From Acidobacteriota bacterium (GTDB taxonomy: Bacteria; Acidobacteriota; Vicinamibacteria; Vicinamibacterales; UBA2999): DNA of 8,136 nucleotides. The DNA lies in assembly GCA_947465275.1 (NCBI GenBank), contig CANIAI010000095.1, positions 1 through 8,136 on the forward strand. The letters run 5' to 3'. Below, piece after piece: positions 1-8,038 of this stretch. Position numbers and translations under genes: made by a program. Below the pieces are notes generated by a model. The model saw nothing but the letters and a program-made list of their open reading frames with translations, had not been told where the DNA came from and did no database searches. The stretch's first letter is position 1. Each line of letters starts with the position of its first letter.

Positions 1-372
1 GAAGCCGGGCGCCTGCCGCAGGACGGCGAAGGCGGCGTAGCCCCCCATCGACAGGCCGCCGACCACCGCGCGCGTCACGCCGAGCGCGGCCGCCACGGCG
101 AGGACGTGGCGGGCGTAGCCATCCATCGACTCCTGGTCGGGTGACGCGGGCGGCGCGCCATCGAACCCCGGAAAGGAGGGCGCGATGACGCGCCATCCCG
201 GGAAGGCGTCGAGGTGGGCAGCCCACATCGGGCACCCGAGCGGAAACGCATGGAGGAGCAGCAGCGTCCGGTCGCCGGAGGCGTCACCAGCGGACGCCCC
301 GCCTTCCAGGTACGTCGCGCCACTGCCGGGGATCTCACGCGGAGCCGGGGCGTCACTGCGAGGCGACATCAT
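1..372 (-). CDS. Alpha/beta hydrolase fold protein, N-terminal part (runs off left edge)
   Basis: This frame stays open from an ATG at 370-372 to the left edge of the window and gives 124 residues of a larger protein. The strand order beta, HAFPLG turn (residues 41-46, an oxyanion-hole type motif), beta strand RVIAPSFPG (61-69), then the nucleophile elbow GGLSMGG (105-111, nucleophile Ser108), is that of the alpha/beta hydrolase fold. The acid and histidine of the triad would lie beyond the window. The substrate cannot be named; enol-lactonase, esterase or haloperoxidase-like relatives all share this arrangement. Two consecutive ATG codons (367-372) could serve as start, and only a weak GAG lies upstream, so the exact start is uncertain. 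The gene is divergent from pntAA across 146 bp and has no evident functional link to it. Confidence 0.85.
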   Translation of the reverse strand, partial: MMSPRSDAPAPREIPGSGATYLEGGASAGDASGDRTLLLLHAFPLGCPMWAAHLDAFPGWRVIAPSFPGFDGAPPASPDQESMDGYARHVLAVAAALGVTRAVVGGLSMGGYAAFAVLRQAPGF

Positions 373-518
373 GCGACTCGATCTTATGTCGCGCGATGGT
401 GCAAACGCCTGTTTGGGGCCGCCGCTCGTTGGGGTAGACTTCCGCCGTCGACACAGGATCAACTCGCCCCGCGGAGGCCTCCGGGTGGTGCGGCGTTGCC
501 AGTCGAGAGGTTCACCGC
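373..518. promoter_or_regulatory. Divergent intergenic spacer, promoter region of the pnt operon
   Basis: This 146-bp spacer separates the minus-strand hydrolase from the plus-strand transhydrogenase operon, so promoters for both should lie here. On the plus strand a poor sigma70-like pair can be drawn: TTGGGG, a 16-bp gap, then TAGACT at 435-440. The match is weak in such GC-rich DNA. The firm signal is the ribosome binding site GAGAGG at 505-510, eight bases before the pntAA ATG. I see no clear operator or riboswitch. Confidence 0.4.
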
Positions 519-1670
519 ATGAAGATCGGGATCCCGGCCGAGACGGTCTCCGGCGAGACGCGCGTCGCCGCCACGCCGGAAACGGTGAAGAAGCTCACGA
601 AAGACGCCCGGCACCAGGTGCTGGTCGAAGCAGGCGCCGGCCGGGGCGCCGCGATCCCCGACGCCGAGTTCGCCGCCGCCGGAGCCACCGTGGTGGCGGG
701 TCCCGCCGAGGCGTGGGACGCCGACATCGTCTTCAAGGTCCGTGGGCCGCAGGCCGCCGAACTCCCGTGGCTGCGTCGCGGCCAGCTGCTCGTCGGCATG
801 CTCGCGCCGTTCGACACCGCGGGGCTCGAGGCGATTGCGTCGACCGGCGCCACCGCGTTCGCGCTCGAAGCCATCCCCCGCATCACCCGCGGCCAGGCGA
901 TGGACGTCCTCTCGTCGCAGGCCAACATCGCCGGCTACAAGGCGGTGCTCCTCGCGGCCAACGAATACAGCCGGTTCATGCCGATGATGATGACGGCGGC
1001 CGGCACCGTGAAGGCCGCGCGCGTGCTCATCCTCGGGGCCGGCGTCGCCGGGCTGCAGGCGATCGCCACGGCCAAGCGCCTCGGCGCGGTCGTCGAGGCG
1101 TCCGACGTGCGGCCCGCGGTGAAGGAACAGATCGAGTCGCTCGGGGCGAAGTTCCTCGACGTCCCGTACGTCACCGACGAGGAGCGTGAGATCGCGCAGG
1201 GCGTCGGCGGCTACGCCCGTCCGATGCCAGCCGACTGGATGCGGCGCCAGGCCGAGGCCGTGCACCAGTCGGCGCTCAAGTCGGATATCGTCATCACCAC
1301 CGCGCTCATCCCCGGACGCCGGGCGCCGACGCTGATTCGCGCGGCCACGGTCGCCGCCATGCGCGCCGGCTCCGTCATCGTCGACCTCGCGGTCGAGCAG
1401 GGAGGGAACGTCGAGGGCTCGGTGGCCGGCCAGGTGGTCGCGGTGGGCGGCGTCCGCATCGTCGGCCTCGTGAACCTGCCCGGCATGCTGGCCGCCGACG
1501 CCAGCGCGCTCTACGCCCGCAACCTGCTGAACTTCTTCAACCTGCTCGTCGACGCCAAGACCGGCGAGCTGACGCTCGATCGCAGCGACGAGATCATCGC
1601 CGGGTCACTCGTCTGCATCGACGGCGCGAACGTCCATGGCGCCGCCACGAAAGAGGCCGCACGCGCATGA
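519..1670 (+). CDS. pntAA: NAD(P) transhydrogenase subunit alpha part 1 (soluble NAD(H)-binding domain I)
   Basis: The 383-residue protein is the peripheral domain I of proton-translocating transhydrogenase. It binds NADH and passes a hydride to NADP+ held by domain III of PntB. An alanine dehydrogenase/PNT-type N-terminal domain carries the signature RGQAMDVLSSQANIAGYKAV (124-143). By alignment with the Rhodospirillum rubrum enzyme, Arg121, Gln126, Asp129 and Ser132 match its catalytic Arg127, Gln132, Asp135 and Ser138. A Rossmann domain follows with GAGVAG at 173-178 and the ribose-binding acidic residue in EASDVRP (Asp196). A mobile-loop tyrosine is seen in GGYARPM (Tyr232), and the family motif VDLAVEQGGN lies at 288-297. 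The length fits the separate-domain form (about 380 residues) rather than the fused E. coli PntA (about 510). The start is supported by GAGAGG eight bases upstream. The stop overlaps the next start as ATGA. Confidence 0.96.
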   Translation: MKIGIPAETVSGETRVAATPETVKKLTKDARHQVLVEAGAGRGAAIPDAEFAAAGATVVAGPAEAWDADIVFKVRGPQAAELPWLRRGQLLVGMLAPFDTAGLEAIASTGATAFALEAIPRITRGQAMDVLSSQANIAGYKAVLLAANEYSRFMPMMMTAAGTVKAARVLILGAGVAGLQAIATAKRLGAVVEASDVRPAVKEQIESLGAKFLDVPYVTDEEREIAQGVGGYARPMPADWMRRQAEAVHQSALKSDIVITTALIPGRRAPTLIRAATVAAMRAGSVIVDLAVEQGGNVEGSVAGQVVAVGGVRIVGLVNLPGMLAADASALYARNLLNFFNLLVDAKTGELTLDRSDEIIAGSLVCIDGANVHGAATKEAARA

Positions 1671-1987
1671 CCGGGACCATCGACCATACCGTCATCAACC
1701 TCACCGTCTTCGTGCTCGCCGTCTTCGTCGGCTACCACGTCGTCTGGACCGTCACCCCGGCACTCCACACACCGCTGATGAGCGTCACCAACGCGATCAG
1801 CTCGGTGATCGTGGTCGGCGCCATCCTCGCCGCCGGTGCGCAGACGATGGGGGCCGGCTCGGTCATCGGGGCCGTCGCGGTCGGCCTGGTGGCCATCAAC
1901 ACCTTCGGCGGCTTCCTCGTCAGCCAGCGCATGCTGGAGATGTTCAAGAAGAAAGACGGCGGCCAGAAATCCTCCGGCCACAAGTAG
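1667..1987 (+). CDS. pntAB: NAD(P) transhydrogenase subunit alpha part 2 (membrane domain II segment)
   Basis: This 106-residue membrane protein supplies the first helices of the proton-conducting domain II, which in E. coli form the C-terminal end of PntA. Three hydrophobic segments are visible at about 9-30, 41-58 and 64-86. The family loop motif TPALHTPLMSVTNAISS lies around 29-45. The C-terminus is short, lysine-rich and polar, consistent with a cytoplasmic tail. Its start codon overlaps the pntAA stop (ATGA at 1667-1670), and AGAGG sits ten bases upstream inside pntAA, so translation is probably coupled. It assembles with PntAA and PntB in the inner membrane. Length and position between pntAA and pntB match the three-gene operons typified by R. 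rubrum. Confidence 0.95.
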   Translation: MTGTIDHTVINLTVFVLAVFVGYHVVWTVTPALHTPLMSVTNAISSVIVVGAILAAGAQTMGAGSVIGAVAVGLVAINTFGGFLVSQRMLEMFKKKDGGQKSSGHK

Positions 1988-1991
1988 ACCG

Positions 1992-3377
<1,386 letters not shown>

Positions 3378-3389
<12 letters not shown>

Positions 3390-3431
3390 GCAGACAAGGC
3401 GCTGTAGGCAGACAGCGCTCTGAGGCAGAGC
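3378..3431 (+). repeat. 18-bp tandem repeat spanning the pntB stop codon
   Basis: Two copies (3378-3395 and 3396-3413) match at 16 of 18 positions, and CTGTAGGCAGACA is identical in both. A third, degraded copy (3414-3431) keeps the CTCTGAGGCAGA core. The unit is a multiple of three, so the second copy repeats Lys-Ala-Leu-stop in frame: TAG at 3387-3389 is the true stop and TAG at 3405-3407 its duplicate. A local tandem duplication of the gene's tail is the simplest origin. Confidence 0.85.
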
Positions 3432-3444
3432 CAACCGTACGAGC

Positions 3445-3471
3445 GAAGGGCCGGGGATCACCCGGCCCTTC
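3445..3471. terminator. Hairpin terminator after pntB, probably bidirectional
   Basis: A perfect 11-bp stem (GAAGGGCCGGG paired with CCCGGCCCTTC) encloses the 5-base loop GATCA. It sits 55 bp after the pntB stop and 45 bp beyond the stop of the convergent cytochrome gene. Neither strand has a real U-tract, so it is not a textbook intrinsic terminator. It could act with Rho or as a 3' stabilising stem. The placement between converging genes supports transcription ending here. Confidence 0.7.
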
Positions 3472-3481
3472 TGCTGTACCG

Positions 3482-3499
3482 CGGCTCGTCGCCGAGCCG
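3482..3499. terminator. Second small hairpin in the convergent gap
   Basis: A perfect 7-bp stem, CGGCTCG paired with CGAGCCG, has a 4-base loop. Read on the minus strand the loop is GCGA, a stabilising GNRA tetraloop. It lies 17 bp past the stop of the minus-strand cytochrome gene and so more likely serves that transcript. No U-tract follows, so termination activity is inferred only from position and stem strength. Confidence 0.5.
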
Positions 3500-3516
3500 T
3501 TGAGCGTGGTGCCCCG

Positions 3517-4608
3517 CTAGCGCGCGGCGGTGGCCGTGGCGGCGGGCGCCACCGGGCGCGACGCCAGGTAGGCGGTGATGTTCACGTAGTCCTCGGGCGT
3601 GAGCTTGTCGACGGCGGGCTTCATCAGCTCGCTCCAGACGCCCTTCCGCGCGCCCGCCTTGATGTCGTACATCTGCCGCGCGAGGTAGCTCGGGGAGCGG
3701 CCGGCGAGGCCGGGCACCGGGCCGAGCCCGTTCAGGTCGGCGCCATGGCAGGTGGCACACGCGACCGTCTTCCCGTTGCCGCCGGTCTTCACGAGCGCCT
3801 CACCCTTCTTCACGCTCCCGACCGGGGCGTAGGCGATGAACGGCGCGCGCGGGTCGCGCAGGATCTCGCTGCGCTCGGTGAACTCGGGCACCTCGATGAT
3901 GCGGGTGCCGAGCGGCTCGGTCTCATTGCCGTCGAGCTTCAGGTAGAGGCCGCCGGCGATGCGCGTCTTCGGCACCGTCGCCGTCTCCTTCACCGTGACC
4001 CAGGGCGTCCACTTCATCGCGCCGAAGTAGTCGGCCGCCTGCTGGATCTCCTCGGGGGTCATCCCCTTGGCGATCTGGACCATGACGTTGGTGTTGTTCT
4101 TCCGCGGCTCCGCGCTCTTGCGCGTGTCGTTGCGGAAGTCGTTCATCGTCTGGATGAAGTAGGCGACCGGCAGCCCGGTGACGCCGGCGTTCTCCGGACG
4201 TCCCTTCCCGTTGGGATAGTGGCAGAGGGCACAGGCGCGCACCTGCGGCTGCTTGCCCTGCGCGACGATCGCCGGCATGGTCGGGTGGTCACCGGGGAAC
4301 CAGTCGGCCGGGCCGAAGCCGTTGCCGATCTGGGCGCGGGTGAAGCTCAGGGTGCTGCCCGGAATGGTCAGCGGTGTCGGGTCTGGCGCGGCGGCGGGGG
4401 CGCCTCCGGCACGACCACCCGCCGGTGCGCCGGCTGCCGGGGCTGCGCCGGGGAGCGGTGTCCCTGGCAGCACGCCGTAGGCCCAGTTGAGCGCCTCGGG
4501 CGGGGTCGCCTGCGACGCGGCGGGCGCGGCACCCTGCTGGGCTGCCACCACGCCGCTGGCAAGCAGCGCCACCAGGCCGAGCATGGCGAACGGGACGACT
4601 CTGCGCAT
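3517..4608 (-). CDS. Secreted dihaem c-type cytochrome
   Basis: The 363-residue protein has a signal peptide (MRR, hydrophobic 5-22, likely cleavage after VAA at 21-23) and two haem c sites, CALCH (126-130) and CATCH (284-288), so it is a periplasmic electron carrier. Candidate axial methionines are Met183 (KGMTPEEI) and Met329 (SELMKPAV). Each precedes an LTPED- or TPEEI-type helix, as in class I cytochromes c. The second half resembles cytochrome c4-type domains (GLAGRSPSYLARQMYDIKAGARKG). A Pro/Ala/Gly-rich stretch at 51-77 looks like a flexible linker. About 70 residues between the haem domains (200-270, with EPLGTRIIEVPEF) carry no haem motif. AGGAGAGG just upstream of the ATG fixes the start. 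No oxidase, dehydrogenase or c-type maturation gene is in the window, so the redox partner is unknown. Confidence 0.9.
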   Translation of the reverse strand: MRRVVPFAMLGLVALLASGVVAAQQGAAPAASQATPPEALNWAYGVLPGTPLPGAAPAAGAPAGGRAGGAPAAAPDPTPLTIPGSTLSFTRAQIGNGFGPADWFPGDHPTMPAIVAQGKQPQVRACALCHYPNGKGRPENAGVTGLPVAYFIQTMNDFRNDTRKSAEPRKNNTNVMVQIAKGMTPEEIQQAADYFGAMKWTPWVTVKETATVPKTRIAGGLYLKLDGNETEPLGTRIIEVPEFTERSEILRDPRAPFIAYAPVGSVKKGEALVKTGGNGKTVACATCHGADLNGLGPVPGLAGRSPSYLARQMYDIKAGARKGVWSELMKPAVDKLTPEDYVNITAYLASRPVAPAATATAAR

Positions 4609-4740
4609 AGCCTCTCCTCTGCCGCCAGGCCGGGGTTCCAGTCTCCGGCCGCTACGCGTCAGGGGACGCAGGCGGCAGCGGGAACTATACGCCTGTTCGG
4701 GTTCGAACGCCGCGCCCCGCGGCGGCGCCTGGCGACGGGC
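4609..4740 (-). promoter_or_regulatory. Upstream region of the cytochrome gene with possible promoter and leader hairpins
   Basis: This 132-bp gap lies between the recQ stop and the cytochrome start. On the minus strand TATAGT (4684-4689) is a fair -10 element, about 75 bp before the ATG, but no convincing -35 is seen at the right distance. Just upstream is a 5-bp inverted repeat, GTTCG/CGAAC (4695-4708), which contains the palindrome GTTCGAAC (4701-4708) and could be an operator. The would-be leader holds two small stems, GCGTC/GACGC (4656-4669) and GGCCGG/CCGGCC (4628-4650). The ribosome binding site AGGAGAGG follows at about 4613-4620. Confidence 0.4.
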
Positions 4741-6576
4741 TCACTCCTGGCCCTGGATGACCGCGAGGAACTGCGACCCGAGTTCGAGCGCCTTGCGTTC
4801 ACCGACGCCGTAGATGTGCCGCAGGTCGGAGAGTGAGGAGGGACGCTGCCGCGCCATCTCCCGGAGCGTCGTGTCGTGGAAGATGACGTACGGCGGCACG
4901 TGCCGGGCCCGCGCGATCTCGTGGCGCAGCGCGCGGAGCCGGTCGAACAGGTCGCGGTCGACGCCCTGCCAGGTCTCGCCATCCCGCTCCCGCTCGGCCC
5001 CGCGGCGCGAGCCGCCGCCCTTCGGCGCCTGTCGCGGACGCACCAGCTGCACGTCGCCCGCCCCGGGGTTCCGCAGCAGGTCGAGCCCTGACTGTGTCAG
5101 GCGGAGCACGGGGTAGACGTCGTCGGTCGGCCGCAGGTAGCCCTGTACCGAGATCTGCTCGATGTAGCCGCGCACCTCGGCGATCGACGCGTCCTTCAGC
5201 AGGCCGAACGTGCTGAGCAGGTCGTGCCCGCGCGCGCTGAGCTGCTCGGACGGCTTGCCGCGCAGCACCGCCGCCACGTGTGATGCCCCGAAGCGCTGGT
5301 CGACCCGCGCCACGCACGACAGCACCTTGCGCGCGACCGTCACGGCGTCCGGAACGGGCTCGAGTTCGCCGAGGCAGACGTCGCACGCGCCGCAGCGCTC
5401 CTTCGTGTAGGTCTCGCCGAAGTACTGCACGAGGTGGCGGTGCCGGCAGGTGACGCCGCTCGCGTACCGCTCCATGTCGCGCAGGCTCGTGCGCGAGGCG
5501 TCGGTGAACTCGCCGGCGTTCTCGAGCATCATGCGCCAGCGGAGGAAGTCGGCCCCCGAGTAGACGAGCACGCACTCGGCCTCGAGCCCGTCACGGCCCG
5601 CGCGGCCGGATTCCTGCTGGTAGTGCTCGAGCGAACGCGGCGCGCCGGCATGCAGCACGAACCGGACGTCCGACCGGTCGATCCCCATCCCGAAGGCGAC
5701 GGTCGCGACCACCAGGTCGACGTCCTCATCCAGGAACGCGTCCTGGTTGCGATTCCGCGCGTCGTCCGAGAGCCCGGCGTGGTACGGCCGGACGCGGTGC
5801 CCGGCGTCGTGCAGCGACGCGGCGAGTCCGTCCACCTCCTTGCGCGAGGTGCAGTAGATGATGCCCGCCTCGCCGCGATGGCGCGCGAGCAGCTCGTCGA
5901 CCTGCCTGCGGAAGCCGGCGCGCGGCAGCACGCGATAGGTGAGGTTCGCCCGATCGAACGGGCCGACCAGCTCCACCGCGTCGCGCAGCCCGAGCTGCTC
6001 GATGATGTCGCGGCGCACGCGCCCCGTCGCGGTGGCGGTGAACGCGTGCAGGCTTGCGCCGGGGAAGGCGTCGCGCGCGCGGCCGAGCTGCCGGTACTCC
6101 GGCCGGAAGTCATGCCCCCACTGGCTGATGCAGTGCGCCTCGTCGACGGCGAGGAAGCGGACGCGCGCCGACTGCAGCATCGCCAGGAATCGCTCGCCTC
6201 CCGTGCCGACGAGCCGCTCCGGCGAGACGTACAACAGCCGGTACCGCTGCTCGCGGAGCCCGGCGACCACCGAGGCGCGCTCGTCCTCGCCCATCGCGCT
6301 GTTGTAGCAGGCGGCGGCAATGCCGTTGCCGACCAGGGTGTCGACCTGGTCTTTCATCAGCGAGATGAGCGGCGAGACGACGACGGCAAGCCCGGGCCGC
6401 AGGAGCGCTGGGAGCTGGTAGCAGAGCGACTTGCCGCCGCCCGTCGGCAGGACGACGAGCGAGTCGCGCCCGCCGAGCACCGCGTCGATCGCCTCCTCCT
6501 GGAGGGGACGGAGCGACGTGTAGCCCCAGAAGCGCTCGAGGAGCCCGAGCGCCTCAGCAGAGGACGCGGATGACAT
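4741..6576 (-). CDS. recQ: ATP-dependent DNA helicase RecQ
   Basis: The 611-residue protein is a full-length 3'-5' superfamily 2 helicase acting in recombination and fork repair. In order it shows Walker A PTGGGKS (44-50), DEAH (145-148) followed by the RecQ aromatic-rich loop CISQWGHDFRPEY, TATAT (180-184), IIYCTSRKEV (239-248) and motif VI QQESGRAGRDG (320-330). The RQC zinc site is complete, with Cys377, Cys395, Cys398 and Cys401 at spacing like that of E. coli RecQ. A winged-helix region lies at about 405-500, a charged linker at about 508-537 and an HRDC domain at about 540-608. The ATG start gives a normal short N-terminus before FWGYTSLRPLQ. It lies 23 bp inside the 3' end of the upstream cystathionine synthase gene with no clear Shine-Dalgarno, so translational coupling is likely. 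Confidence 0.97.
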   Translation of the reverse strand: MSSASSAEALGLLERFWGYTSLRPLQEEAIDAVLGGRDSLVVLPTGGGKSLCYQLPALLRPGLAVVVSPLISLMKDQVDTLVGNGIAAACYNSAMGEDERASVVAGLREQRYRLLYVSPERLVGTGGERFLAMLQSARVRFLAVDEAHCISQWGHDFRPEYRQLGRARDAFPGASLHAFTATATGRVRRDIIEQLGLRDAVELVGPFDRANLTYRVLPRAGFRRQVDELLARHRGEAGIIYCTSRKEVDGLAASLHDAGHRVRPYHAGLSDDARNRNQDAFLDEDVDLVVATVAFGMGIDRSDVRFVLHAGAPRSLEHYQQESGRAGRDGLEAECVLVYSGADFLRWRMMLENAGEFTDASRTSLRDMERYASGVTCRHRHLVQYFGETYTKERCGACDVCLGELEPVPDAVTVARKVLSCVARVDQRFGASHVAAVLRGKPSEQLSARGHDLLSTFGLLKDASIAEVRGYIEQISVQGYLRPTDDVYPVLRLTQSGLDLLRNPGAGDVQLVRPRQAPKGGGSRRGAERERDGETWQGVDRDLFDRLRALRHEIARARHVPPYVIFHDTTLREMARQRPSSLSDLRHIYGVGERKALELGSQFLAVIQGQE

Positions 6577-7939
6577 CCGAGCGGGTGATGATGAACGTCT
6601 TCTCGGTCTTGAAGTCGCGGACGAGGACCGCCGGGTTCTCGGGCGTGATCATCGTCGACAGCAGTTCGACGGGGGTGGAGATGTCGATGAACGGGAAGGC
6701 CGGCTGCATGATCGACTCGACCGGCTTCTTCTTGATCCCGGAATCGGCCATGAACTCGTGATAGAGGTGCGCCTCGTTCAGCGAGCCGACGACGCGTCCC
6801 TCGTGCGTGACCGAGATCTGCGAGAAGTCGTGGTCGCTCATGATGCGCACGGCGTCCTCGACGGGCCGTGAGCTCTCGATGGCGTGCAGCTCGCCCGACA
6901 CGCCGAGCGCGACCAGGTCGCGCGCCGTCATGCCCGCCGCCTCGAGGAAGCCCTTCGCGCGCATCCACTCGTCGTTGAACATCTTGCCGAGGTAGCGGGT
7001 GCCATGGTCGTGGAAGACCACCACCACCACGTCGTCCTTCGTGAAGTGGTGCCGCAGCTGCAGCAGGCCGGCCATCGCCGCGCCCGCCGAGTTGCCGGCG
7101 AAGATCCCCTCCTCACGCGTGATCCGCCGCGTCATGATCGCGGCGTCCTTGTCGGTCACCTTCTCGAACGCATCGACCACCGAGAAGTCGACGTTCTTCG
7201 GCAGGAAGTCCTCACCGATCCCCTCGGTGATGTACGGGTAGATCTCGTTCTTGTCGAAGATGCCGGTCTCCTTGTACTTCTTGAAGACCGACCCGTAGGT
7301 GTCGATGCCCCAGACCTTGACCTTCGGGTTGCGCTCCTTGAGATAGCGCCCGACCCCCGTGATGGTGCCGCCGGTGCCGACGCCGACCACCAGGTGCGTC
7401 ACCCGTCCGTCGGTCTGATCCCAGATCTCCGGGCCGGTCTGGTCGTAATGGGCGGCGAGGTTCGAGAGGTTGTCGTACTGGTTCGCCTTCCACGAGTTGG
7501 GGATGTCGTGCTCGAGGCGTGAGGAGACCGAGTAGTACGAGCGGGGGTCTTCCGGATCGACGTCGGTCGGGCAGACGATGACCTCGGCGCCAAAGGCGCG
7601 GAGGGCGTCGACCTTCTCCTTCGACTGCTTGTCAGTGGTGGTGAAGATGCACTTGTAGCCCTTCACGACGGCCGCCATGGCGAGCCCCATGCCGGTGTTG
7701 CCCGACGTCCCCTCGATGATGGTCGCCCCGGGCGTCAGCTTCCCCTCGCGCTCGGCGTCCTCGATCATCCGGAGCGCCATGCGGTCCTTGATCGAGTTTC
7801 CGGGGTTGAAGGTCTCGACCTTCGCCAGCACCGTCGCGTCGGTGAGTCCGCGCGTCAGCTGGTTGATGCGGATCATCGGGGTATGCCCGATGGCGTCCAG
7901 GATCGTGTCGCAGATCTTCTTTCCGGGTGCGTTCGCCAC
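6554..7939 (-). CDS. Cystathionine beta-synthase, PLP-dependent, with C-terminal Bateman domain
   Basis: The 461-residue fold-type II PLP enzyme most likely condenses serine (or O-acetylserine) with homocysteine to cystathionine in transsulfuration. The PLP lysine is Lys51 in NPGNSIKDR. The phosphate and substrate loops are TSGNTG (78-83) and GVGTGGT (186-192). EGIGEDFLP (239-247) and the long insert before it favour cystathionine synthase over plain cysteine synthase. Residues about 340-400 and 405-461 form two CBS repeats, a Bateman module that senses AdoMet or adenine nucleotides in relatives. The vertebrate-type N-terminal haem segment is absent. The start is GTG (7937-7939), supported by AGAGG six bases upstream. 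No cystathionine gamma-lyase gene adjoins it, so O-acetylserine-dependent cysteine or H2S production remains an alternative. recQ overlaps its 3' end. Confidence 0.9.
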   Translation of the reverse strand: MANAPGKKICDTILDAIGHTPMIRINQLTRGLTDATVLAKVETFNPGNSIKDRMALRMIEDAEREGKLTPGATIIEGTSGNTGMGLAMAAVVKGYKCIFTTTDKQSKEKVDALRAFGAEVIVCPTDVDPEDPRSYYSVSSRLEHDIPNSWKANQYDNLSNLAAHYDQTGPEIWDQTDGRVTHLVVGVGTGGTITGVGRYLKERNPKVKVWGIDTYGSVFKKYKETGIFDKNEIYPYITEGIGEDFLPKNVDFSVVDAFEKVTDKDAAIMTRRITREEGIFAGNSAGAAMAGLLQLRHHFTKDDVVVVVFHDHGTRYLGKMFNDEWMRAKGFLEAAGMTARDLVALGVSGELHAIESSRPVEDAVRIMSDHDFSQISVTHEGRVVGSLNEAHLYHEFMADSGIKKKPVESIMQPAFPFIDISTPVELLSTMITPENPAVLVRDFKTEKTFIITRSDVIRVLC

Positions 7940-7980
7940 GCTGTACCTCTACCACGTCGTCCACCCGCCCACAAATGAGA

Positions 7981-8015
7981 ACGCCCGCGGCCGGTGTGGT
8001 ACTGGCCGCGGGCGT
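7981..8015 (-). terminator. Strong hairpin between the ASPIC/UnbV gene and the cystathionine synthase gene
   Basis: A perfect 12-bp GC-rich stem (ACGCCCGCGGCC paired with GGCCGCGGGCGT) encloses an 11-base loop. On the minus strand it lies 23 bp past the stop of the upstream gene and is followed by TCTCATTTGTGG, a loose T-containing tail. This fits an intrinsic-like terminator for the upstream gene. It also lies only 41 bp before the GTG start of the synthase, so any read-through transcript would carry it in the leader. Confidence 0.7.
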
Positions 8016-8038
8016 CTGGTCCGTGAAGGCTGTGGTGG

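Noticed and set aside
185..1189. Long plus-strand frame running from the hydrolase region into pntAA
   Set aside because: It is out of frame with pntAA, crosses the divergent spacer and gives Arg-rich sequence with no family resemblance.
459..1265. Long open frame on the minus strand opposite pntAA
   Set aside because: Its translation is rich in Arg, Gly and His with no recognisable domain, and it lies over a clear pntAA. Such frames are common opposite genes with strong third-position GC bias.
1836..1991. A 52-residue N-terminal extension of pntB
   Set aside because: The extension is out of frame with pntAB, rich in Arg/Ser/Ala and unlike any PntB. The ATG at 1992 gives the normal family N-terminus.
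4695..4708. A LexA (SOS) box next to recQ
   Set aside because: The half-sites are in the order GTTCG-4-CGAAC, the reverse of the Gram-positive CGAAC-4-GTTCG box. They also lie downstream of recQ, not before it.
3745..4836. 363-codon open frame on the plus strand opposite the cytochrome gene
   Set aside because: It has no domain signature and covers both haem motifs and the intergenic gap of the real minus-strand gene.
5434..6573. 379-codon open frame on the plus strand opposite recQ
   Set aside because: It has no motifs and mirrors recQ codons; the recQ helicase motifs on the other strand are unambiguous.
7018..7033. Short CCA trinucleotide run in the synthase gene as a phase-variable tract
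   Set aside because: Five triplets encode a Val run in a core beta strand. Changes would keep frame, and the tract is too short for known phase variation.
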